Position numbers and translations under genes: made by a program. From an uncultured Clostridia bacterium (GTDB taxonomy: Bacteria; Bacillota; Clostridia; Christensenellales; Borkfalkiaceae), in the NCBI GenBank assembly GCA_945949395.1, contig CAMFEK010000004.1, forward strand, positions 26,960 to 90,959: a DNA stretch of 64,000 nucleotides, given 5' to 3'. Positions 1-6,052 of the stretch are shown here, piece by piece. The number at the start of each line of letters is the position of its first letter. Positions within the stretch are counted from its first letter, which is position 1. The notes beneath the pieces were generated by a model. That model was not told where the DNA came from, made no database searches, and saw only the letters and a program-made list of their open reading frames with translations.

Positions 1-39
1 AAATACATGACCGGAAAATCTCATACCATATATTGATTG

Positions 40-89
40 AAAAGGATATAAGATGCGCGATAGGTAGTACTTCTTATATCCTTTTTTTA
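40..89 (+). terminator. Rho-independent terminator of the upstream gene
   Basis: A perfect 14-bp stem (AAAAGGATATAAGA at 40-53 pairs with 72-85) is followed by a T run. It probably ends transcription of a gene lying left of the window. Confidence 0.75.
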
Positions 90-90
90 T

Positions 91-491
91 TTGCCTCGTG
101 ATGCCTTTTTGATGCCTTTTCTTTAAAAATAAAAAAATTGGCTGATAGAGACAAAGTTATCGTGGAAACGATATTGTTCCGCCATAGGGATAGGAGACGA
201 CGTTTTCTTCCCCTAAAGTTGCCCCACGACAGTTCGCTCCGTCCCTGTCGCGCGCCCACCCAAGCGGGAAATCCGCTTTGATTCATACTTCAATAACTTA
301 AAAAAAATAATATGCCGATAACGGCAAAAAACCTCAAAAGTAATTTGTGCAAAATATTGCTTTTTTGCCGATGGTGTGATATATTTTTTATTGAGGTGTA
401 AGTTTGAGGTAAAGTACTGATGATAGGAAAATCAAACGATTTTCGGCATGAATTTCGATCTTGAGTATGCGAGATATTTGGTAAAGAAGAA
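91..491. other. Intergenic stretch, no gene recognised
   Basis: About 400 bases without a convincing ORF. The only long frame, on the minus strand, gives an Arg/Lys-rich product with no plausible start context and no recognisable family. A short inverted repeat GAAAATC-N4-GATTTTC lies near 427-445, upstream of the permease gene. I see nothing else to annotate. Confidence 0.5.
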
Positions 492-1325
492 ATGATCATT
501 CTGTATATTGTAATCGTATTTGCCGCTACGTTCGTCGGCTCGATTTGCGGTATGGGCGGCGGTGTTATCATAAAGCCCTTGCTCGATGCGCTCAGCCCGT
601 ATTCGACCTTTCAAATCAATCTTGCTTCCTCGCTTTGCGTGTTGTGCATGGCAATTTCCTCGTTGGGAAAGCGTGTTTTTGGAAAAGCAAAGTTTTGCAT
701 CAAAACTGCTGTTTCGGCGAGCGCCGGCGCTTTGATCGGCGGCGTATTCGGAGAATTTATTTTTGATGCGGTAAAGAGCGCTGCGATCCATGCGGCAGGC
801 GATGAATTTGAATTTCAAATGAAGATCATTCAAAATTCCGTGCTTGCCGTCCTGATGATCGCCGTTCTCGTTTATATGTCGCGGAAGAAACCTTCCGGAG
901 AGTATACGCAAACAAATGCAAAATTGCTTTCGGTCTTTCTGTTTTGCGTCATTCTCGGCGTGATCTCCACGTTTTTGGGGATCGGCGGAGGACCGATCAA
1001 CGTCTGCGTTTTGTGTATGGTAATGAAGGCGGGGACGAAAGAAGTGGGTATCTACTCGCTTTTTACGGTCATGTTCGCTCAAATCGCAAAATATATCAAA
1101 CTTGCGGCGACGGGTGGTCTGTTTTCGGGAAGGATATTCGACGCCGATTTTAGTCGGATCGTATTGTCCTTGTTGGCAATCGTTGCCGTGATCGGCGGTA
1201 TTTTGGGCGCTATCGTCAATAAAAAGTTTTCCGCAAAGACCGTAACGGGACTGTATTTTTCAGCCATTGCCCTGGTGATTGTTTTGAATATATATAATAT
1301 TATCGTTAACGTGATAAACGGATAA
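492..1325 (+). CDS. TSUP (TauE/SafE) family membrane permease
   Basis: A 277-residue integral membrane protein of the TSUP family, which exports or imports small organic or sulfur-containing anions such as sulfite, sulfoacetate or taurine derivatives. Both family halves are visible: a first copy near residues 5-30 with the glycine-rich GMGGGVI motif, and a second near 145-175 with GIGGGPINV, each within hydrophobic helices. About eight helices are apparent. The length is normal for the family. The start follows a purine-rich AAAGAAGA. It stands alone, with a terminator just downstream and no sulfur-metabolism neighbours, so the substrate cannot be inferred. Confidence 0.85.
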   Translation: MIILYIVIVFAATFVGSICGMGGGVIIKPLLDALSPYSTFQINLASSLCVLCMAISSLGKRVFGKAKFCIKTAVSASAGALIGGVFGEFIFDAVKSAAIHAAGDEFEFQMKIIQNSVLAVLMIAVLVYMSRKKPSGEYTQTNAKLLSVFLFCVILGVISTFLGIGGGPINVCVLCMVMKAGTKEVGIYSLFTVMFAQIAKYIKLAATGGLFSGRIFDADFSRIVLSLLAIVAVIGGILGAIVNKKFSAKTVTGLYFSAIALVIVLNIYNIIVNVING

Positions 1326-1355
1326 AATAGGGAGAGAAAGGGTTATCGGTTAAAA

Positions 1356-1396
1356 AAGAAAATCGGGCGAAGCGTCGTGCTGCGCCTGATTTTCTT
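1356..1396 (+). terminator. Terminator after the TSUP permease
   Basis: The stem AAGAAAATCGGGCG (1356-1369) pairs with 1383-1396 with one G-T pair. The T-rich 3' arm serves as the U tract. Confidence 0.7.
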
Positions 1397-1706
1397 GTGA
1401 TAGCGGAATGATTTTTTAATTCGTTGAATAGAATCATAGAGGATGGATTTTACAGCGAAAATCGTGAAGTTTCCTCTTTTTTCGATAATTGATTCTTTGT
1501 TTATAATATTTTTTTGTCAATTTGTGAGGCAATAACACTTCTTGAATACTGCGTTGAGAAAAATACCTTCAAAAAATTTTTTTATTTTTTGAATATTTTT
1601 TTTATGAAAATAGTTTATAATGATAGATGTAAGAAGCCTTCAGTCTCCCATCGGAGAGTATCCCGACCCATAGGCGAAAGCCGCAATTTTTTTTGGAGGT
1701 GGAAGT

Positions 1707-1778
1707 ATGTTACTTACACTTTACATTCTTTGCAAAATGCTGAAGGCGTATTCTAAAAAGTATGCTTATTGCAAGTAA
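1707..1778 (+). CDS. 23-residue small peptide (hydrophobic N-terminus, Lys/Tyr-rich C-terminus)
   Basis: The reading frame starts MLLTLYILCK and ends KKYAYCK. The start is preceded by a textbook Shine-Dalgarno GGAGG at 1695-1699 with 7-nt spacing, and the stop lies 7 nt before a strong terminator. The peptide has a hydrophobic first half, two cysteines and a basic tail. It could be a small membrane peptide, a type I toxin-like peptide, or a secreted signal for the nearby AgrC-like kinase. None of these can be shown from sequence alone. The ORF is too short for ordinary gene callers. Confidence 0.45.
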   Translation: MLLTLYILCKMLKAYSKKYAYCK

Positions 1779-1785
1779 CAAAGAG

Positions 1786-1819
1786 AAAAAGATCCGCACC
1801 GCGCGTGCGGATCTTTTTT
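1786..1819 (+). terminator. Strong terminator of the small transcript
   Basis: A perfect 14-bp stem (AAAAAGATCCGCAC at 1786-1799 pairs with 1805-1818) with a five-base loop and a T6 tail. Confidence 0.9.
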
Positions 1820-1927
1820 ATGCAAAGGCGCTGCCTTTGAAGAATACGTGAAATTTCGTCTACCGCTATTGACGGGAGGTCTCCCTTTATTTTCGCGAAA
1901 TCATCTGAAAAAGATTATAGGAAGTAT

Positions 1928-1980
1928 TTTTTACAGTTTGTGCCGAGATTATGGAAGAGAGAGAATTTTTGTATTATGAT
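1928..1980 (+). promoter_or_regulatory. LytTR-type box and promoter of the acetylesterase gene
   Basis: The box TACAGTTTGTGCC (1932-1944) fits the published AgrA/LytTR half-site pattern [TA][AC][CA]GTTN[AG][TG]. It lies 20 bp before a weak -35 (TGGAAG, 1952-1957), with 17 bp to the -10 TATGAT (1975-1980). The same geometry recurs at four other promoters of this region, and the weak -35 suggests activation. Confidence 0.6.
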
Positions 1981-2008
1981 TCTGTAAAAGAAAAATAAGG
2001 AGAAGAAT

Positions 2009-2947
2009 ATGAGACTCTTAAAAATGTTTTTCAAGATCGCTGCTTTAGCGGTAGCTGTCGTGATGAGTTTGAGTTTGTTTGCTTGCGAAAACGGCGCTAT
2101 CGATTCCGACGAACAGGAAGGAAACGAGGAAAACGTATACGATCTGATCTTATTCACCGGTCAGTCGAATATGGTCGGCAGAGAAACGGAACGTTATCCC
2201 GTAGAGATCCCCGAAGGAATGGCTTACGAGTACAAAGCGTCTACGAATAAGCTTTATCCTGTACGAAATCCGGCAGGAGAGCCTTTTGGCTCGTTGGAAT
2301 CTTCCTCCGGTTCGAGCATTCTCCCCCGTTTCGTTGAAAAATACGTGGAGACGACCGGTCGTAAAGTCATTGCGCTACACGCAGGCTGTGGAGGCAGCTC
2401 CGTCAACCGCTTTGTAAAAGGAGCCGACGTCGGGAACGATATTATGAAGAAGGTCGATGCTTGTACGACGTATTTACAGGAGAATAACTATACGATCGGT
2501 AAATGCTTTTATCTCTACTTTCAAGGCTGTACCGACGTTTCGATGTCGAGCGAGTATTACGAAAAATTATTCTTAAAATTCCATACCGAGCTGAAGAATC
2601 ACCTGGACTATGAGTTCGGGGCACAAATCTTTACGGGGGAAGATAAGGACAATCTTTCACAAGAGCTTATCGAAAACGTCCTCCGCATCGACGGCGTCAA
2701 GAGTAAAATGGCGAGAGAACACGACGATCTCATCGTCTGCAATAAGCAAGCCGCCGTATACTTTGTGGAAAATCCCGAATATATGAGGGAGGATAATCTC
2801 CATTATAATACGCAAGGACTGTTAAAAATTGCAGAGGATAGTTGTGACGTGGTGTTGGATTATCTTGGCTTTGGTGATCCGAGCAAAAAGGGAATCGATC
2901 CCGAAACTTATCTTTCCGAACCCGTCTTTACCGATTTCGCAAAATAA
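2009..2947 (+). CDS. Lipoprotein acetylesterase, SASA/SGNH (sialate O-acetylesterase-like) family
   Basis: A 312-residue secreted lipoprotein. Residues 1-26 form a signal peptide with lipobox LFAC and lipidated Cys26. From about residue 44 the SASA domain (CE6-like carbohydrate esterases) is evident. It has GQSNM with nucleophile Ser53, a GGSSVN block, FQGCTD, and the C-terminal EDNLH with Asp262/His265 completing the triad. The family removes O-acetyl groups from glycans such as sialic acid or xylan. The ribosome binding site is AAGGAGAAG. The promoter carries the same box as the LytTR regulators and the GH3 operons, so it probably belongs to that regulon as a cell-surface deacetylase. Confidence 0.85.
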   Translation: MRLLKMFFKIAALAVAVVMSLSLFACENGAIDSDEQEGNEENVYDLILFTGQSNMVGRETERYPVEIPEGMAYEYKASTNKLYPVRNPAGEPFGSLESSSGSSILPRFVEKYVETTGRKVIALHAGCGGSSVNRFVKGADVGNDIMKKVDACTTYLQENNYTIGKCFYLYFQGCTDVSMSSEYYEKLFLKFHTELKNHLDYEFGAQIFTGEDKDNLSQELIENVLRIDGVKSKMAREHDDLIVCNKQAAVYFVENPEYMREDNLHYNTQGLLKIAEDSCDVVLDYLGFGDPSKKGIDPETYLSEPVFTDFAK

Positions 2948-2982
2948 GGCGGATAGATCCATTAAAAAATTTCGCGAAGAAA

Positions 2983-3035
2983 AAACGACGAAATTTGCCA
3001 AATAAGTAGATTTCTAAGGCAAAATATAGTATCAT
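2983..3035 (+). promoter_or_regulatory. LytTR-type box and promoter of the first response regulator
   Basis: The box AAACGACGAAATTTGCC (2983-2999) is followed by -35 TAGATT (3007-3012), 17 bp, and -10 TATCAT (3030-3035). The start codon at 3042 is only six bases after the -10, so the mRNA is predicted to be leaderless. The box also overlaps one arm of an inverted repeat (AAATTTCG 2967-2974 with CGAAATTT 2989-2996). Confidence 0.6.
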
Positions 3036-3041
3036 GCAGTC

Positions 3042-3743
3042 ATGTTGAAAATAGCGATCGTTGAAGATAATAAAACAGAATTAAACGATTTAAAGAGTCT
3101 TTTAGCTTCGTATCAGGAAGAGAAGAAGGTCGATTTCAGCGTGGAGAGCTTTGAAAGGGGAGAGGATCTCTTATCCCGTTCCGACTTCTCCTACGACCTT
3201 CTTTTTCTCGATATCGAACTGCCCGGTAGGAACGGCATGGACGTTGCGCGAAAGATACGGGAAACCAACGGCAACGTTGCGATCATCTTCGTCACCTGCG
3301 TGACGGCGCTCGCCGTGGAGGGCTACTCCGTGGATGCGTTCGATTATATCGTAAAGCCGATCGAAAAATATCCCTTCTTTACGACGATGATGCGAGTGAT
3401 AAAAAATATCGAGCGCAAAGGAAGCGATAGGATCATACTCTGTACGCCGGAAGGATACGTGTACCTGAATACGAATCAAATTTCCTATATTGAATCGTTC
3501 GGTCATTCTATCGTATATCATGCGGAAGGAAAGGAATATCGAGAATGGACGTCCCTTGCAAAGCCGGAAAAAATATTAGGCGCGAAGGGCTTTTATCGGA
3601 TCAGTAAATCTTTTTTGATTAACCTTCGCTACGTACAAAAAATCGCGGGAGACGAAGTATACGTCGCAGGGGTTCCTATCAAGATCGGTAAGACGAAAAA
3701 GAAAGATTTTCTCACGAAACTCAATATCTATTTCAGCGTCTGA
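3042..3743 (+). CDS. LytTR-family response regulator (AgrA/VirR type), first copy
   Basis: A 233-residue cytoplasmic transcription regulator. Residues 1-125 form the receiver domain: acidic pocket Glu8/Asp9, phospho-acceptor Asp57 in LLFLDIELP, and the conserved Lys in YIVKPIEK. Residues about 135-233 form the LytTR DNA-binding domain, including the ISYIESFGHS and FYRISKSFLINL motifs. No Shine-Dalgarno precedes the ATG. The promoter geometry places +1 at or next to the A of the ATG, so translation is probably leaderless. A second regulator and a histidine kinase follow, and the gene's own promoter carries the putative LytTR box, implying autoregulation. Confidence 0.9.
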   Translation: MLKIAIVEDNKTELNDLKSLLASYQEEKKVDFSVESFERGEDLLSRSDFSYDLLFLDIELPGRNGMDVARKIRETNGNVAIIFVTCVTALAVEGYSVDAFDYIVKPIEKYPFFTTMMRVIKNIERKGSDRIILCTPEGYVYLNTNQISYIESFGHSIVYHAEGKEYREWTSLAKPEKILGAKGFYRISKSFLINLRYVQKIAGDEVYVAGVPIKIGKTKKKDFLTKLNIYFSV

Positions 3744-3762
3744 TCGGTCTTTCAGGAAATAA

Positions 3763-3814
3763 AATCGACCGATTCTGTCAGCATATTGACTTTTTTCTCG
3801 TTTTCTGTCATAAT
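3763..3814 (+). promoter_or_regulatory. LytTR-type box and promoter of the second response regulator
   Basis: The box AATCGACCGATTCTGTC (3763-3779) is followed by -35 TTGACT (3786-3791), a 17-bp spacer and -10 CATAAT (3809-3814). This places +1 near 3821. Confidence 0.65.
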
Positions 3815-3845
3815 TACGATATATCATGAGACGAGAATGGATAGG

Positions 3846-4559
3846 ATGAAATTTGCGATTGTAGACGATGAGAAGTTAGAATCTGAAGAGTTAAAGAAAA
3901 ATTTAGAAGAGTACTTTCAAACAAGAGATACAGAATGTCATGTAGCTCTTTTTTCGGACGTGCTCTTTTTTCTGTCCGATTATCGTTTTCAGTTCGATTG
4001 CGTCTTTATGGATAACGATATGCCGGGGCTGAACGGGATCGCAGGCAGTAAAAAACTTCGCAGTATGGATCCCAACGTTCCCATTGTGTTCGTTACAAAA
4101 ATGGAGCGGTACGCCGCAGACGGCTATGAAGTAAACGCCGTGGAATATCTTGTGAAGCCATACTCCATAGAAGGATTTCATCGTATGATCGCTCACGTGG
4201 AAAAAGTCATTCAAATGAATAGGAAAAAACAGGATTTTTTGATCCTTACGACGCAGGATGCGTCCATCAAGATCCCTTATTCTTCTCTTTATTATGCAGA
4301 GGTTGAGAAACATAACGTCATCTATCATACCGAATACGGTACGTATTCAGTAAGGGGAAGCATGGCGGCAACGAAGGCGATGCTTCCGAATGATTTGTTT
4401 GCGTTATGCAATTCGGGATATCTCGTTAATCTTGCATACGTAACTTTTATCGGGCAAAACTACGTGCAGGTGGGGACGGAGAAACTTGGCGTCTCCCGCG
4501 CAAAGAAAAAAGCGTTTATCGAGGCAATGCATAGGTTCGTAGAGGGGGAAAACGTATGA
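3846..4559 (+). CDS. LytTR-family response regulator, second copy
   Basis: A 237-residue paralogue of the preceding regulator. The receiver domain has Asp7/Asp8 and phospho-acceptor Asp56 (VFMDNDMPG), and a LytTR domain follows from about residue 140 (SLYYAEVEKHNVIYH, FALCNSGYLVNL). The frame is open further upstream, but the promoter at 3786-3814 starts transcription near 3821 and excludes starts before that. I chose the ATG giving the family-typical MKFAIVDDE; ATG 3837 is the alternative. A seven-codon frame (3826-3849) ends in an ATGA overlap with this start, which may couple translation. The kinase gene overlaps its stop by 4 nt. Confidence 0.88.
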   Translation: MKFAIVDDEKLESEELKKNLEEYFQTRDTECHVALFSDVLFFLSDYRFQFDCVFMDNDMPGLNGIAGSKKLRSMDPNVPIVFVTKMERYAADGYEVNAVEYLVKPYSIEGFHRMIAHVEKVIQMNRKKQDFLILTTQDASIKIPYSSLYYAEVEKHNVIYHTEYGTYSVRGSMAATKAMLPNDLFALCNSGYLVNLAYVTFIGQNYVQVGTEKLGVSRAKKKAFIEAMHRFVEGENV

Positions 4560-5917
4560 ACAGTGAAGCGTTATTTTACTATATCCGATTGCAGACGATC
4601 TTCTGTTTATTCCTTGCCAACGCTCTGTTCGTCGTCTTTTTAGAGAGAAAGGATAGGTTTGCGCTTCGTGCTATCGTCACGGTCGCGGGCGGGATCTTAT
4701 TGGCGATCCTCATTGCCTATCTCAATATACGGCTCTTATATTTTTTGATCGATCGAAACGTACGGACAACGCAGGCATTCCCGTGGATCAATATTGTTTC
4801 TCATTTTATTCTGTATTTATATAGTCTGTTCGGACTGTGGTTCTGTTTTCGGGAAAAGATGATCACGCTCATCCACGTCAGTATCGCCGCGTATGCAACG
4901 GATAATATCGCCATTTTACTGATTAGTTTGTGTTCGCTGATCGATCCGAGAGTGAGTATCGATATCGGACAATCCGTCGGCGTGATCAACGTATCCGCTT
5001 TAATTCTGAGCGTGGGGATCACGTATTCTATTATCTATTTTACCTTTGCAAGGGTATTAAAAGATTTCAAACAGGTGGCGGAATTTAATCCCTCCGGAAC
5101 GAGGGTTTTATTTTTCGTCATGCTGATCGTCGTGATCATTCTTCGCAGTTACGTCTCTAACTTAAAAATCGAGAATAAGCAATTTTTTGCAATCGTCTGC
5201 ATTCTCAATATCATCGTTTGCTTTGTCATTTTGGCGGAACAATTTATGACGACGAAATATATCATTCAGAAGCGAGAGATGGAGACGATCATACATCTAA
5301 AGGAAATGCAGCTTGCGCAATACGAGTTTACGAAGGAAAACATCGAGCTCATTAACTTAAAGTGCCACGACATCAAGCATCAGTTGCTTGCCTTAAAGCA
5401 AAACGGCTCCATCGACGAGGAGTATATGAAGAAACTGAACGATTCCGTTTCTTTCTATGACTCTATCGCAAAGACGGGTAATCAAGCTCTGGATACCGTT
5501 ATTACGGAAAAGAAACTGTACTGCGCGAAAAATAAGATCCCTATGACGGTGATCGCCGATGGAGAACAGGTGTCTTTTCTCGCCGTCTCGGATCTCTATT
5601 CCCTCTTTGGCAATGCGCTCGACAATGCGATCGAATACGTTTCCCGATTAGAGCCGGAAAAGAGGAGCGTCAAATTGATCGTGAAAAAGGCGGGAAATTT
5701 CGTCAGCATCTGCACCTATAATTATTATGAGGGCGGTGCGTTAAAGCTCGTGAACGGACTTCCCAAAACGAGTAAACCCGATTCAAGTTTGCACGGATTC
5801 GGCATGAAATCCATCAAACTGATCGCCGAGCAATACGGGGGAAGCATCCATATCCGTACGGAAGAAAATCAATTCATTTTAAGCGTTCTCTTGCCTCTTC
5901 CAAATCCCAAAAATTAA
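4556..5917 (+). CDS. AgrC-like sensor histidine kinase (HPK10, GHKL ATPase)
   Basis: A 453-residue membrane sensor kinase. Residues 10-235 hold about seven hydrophobic helices, the peptide-sensing layout of AgrC/ComD-type kinases. A coiled-coil linker follows (residues about 240-275), then the H-box CHDIKHQL and a GHKL ATPase domain with N-box GNALDNAIEY and G-box HGFGMKSI. It should phosphorylate Asp57/Asp56 of the two adjacent LytTR regulators. The ATGA overlap with the second regulator indicates co-translation. No AgrB/AgrD pair is in the window, so the ligand is unknown. Confidence 0.88.
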   Translation: MNSEALFYYIRLQTIFCLFLANALFVVFLERKDRFALRAIVTVAGGILLAILIAYLNIRLLYFLIDRNVRTTQAFPWINIVSHFILYLYSLFGLWFCFREKMITLIHVSIAAYATDNIAILLISLCSLIDPRVSIDIGQSVGVINVSALILSVGITYSIIYFTFARVLKDFKQVAEFNPSGTRVLFFVMLIVVIILRSYVSNLKIENKQFFAIVCILNIIVCFVILAEQFMTTKYIIQKREMETIIHLKEMQLAQYEFTKENIELINLKCHDIKHQLLALKQNGSIDEEYMKKLNDSVSFYDSIAKTGNQALDTVITEKKLYCAKNKIPMTVIADGEQVSFLAVSDLYSLFGNALDNAIEYVSRLEPEKRSVKLIVKKAGNFVSICTYNYYEGGALKLVNGLPKTSKPDSSLHGFGMKSIKLIAEQYGGSIHIRTEENQFILSVLLPLPNPKN

Positions 5918-5940
5918 ATCCCGTTTCGACGGGATTTTTT
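5916..5940 (+). terminator. UUCG-loop terminator after the two-component operon
   Basis: AAATCCCGT-TTCG-ACGGGATTT followed by a T run. The stem overlaps the kinase stop codon. Confidence 0.92.
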
Positions 5941-5951
5941 TTGCGTGTTGA

Positions 5952-6003
5952 AAACGACAGTTTTTGCCTTTTTTATTGTAAATAGCTCGCATTATATTAA
6001 AAT
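5952..6003 (+). promoter_or_regulatory. LytTR-type box and promoter of the first GH3 operon
   Basis: The box AAACGACAGTTTTTGCC (5952-5968) lies 20 bp before -35 TTGTAA (5976-5981), with 16 bp to -10 TAAAAT (5998-6003). Confidence 0.6.
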
Positions 6004-6052
6004 TTGAAACAGGCTACAGAGTGGTCAAAGAAAAAAATAAATTAAGGAGAAC

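Larger units (their letters stand above)
1628..1819 (+). ncRNA. Small structured transcript carrying a 23-codon ORF
   Basis: A TATAAT box at 1616-1621 would start a transcript of about 190 nt that ends at the strong terminator 1786-1819. Its leader can form CTCC-CATC-GGAG (1645-1656) and GGC-GAAA-GCC with a GNRA loop (1673-1682) directly before a very strong ribosome binding site. I do not recognise a known riboswitch class. The compact leader, short ORF and terminator layout suggests a stand-alone small regulatory or peptide-coding RNA. No good -35 box is visible. Confidence 0.4.

Noticed and set aside
1514-1756. 80-codon ORF overlapping the small transcript
   Set aside because: No ribosome binding site, AT-rich low-complexity start. 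The 23-codon frame has a far better translation signal.
3786-3845. Upstream start of the second response regulator
   Set aside because: The -35 and -10 boxes at 3786-3814 lie inside this stretch, so it cannot be in the transcript.
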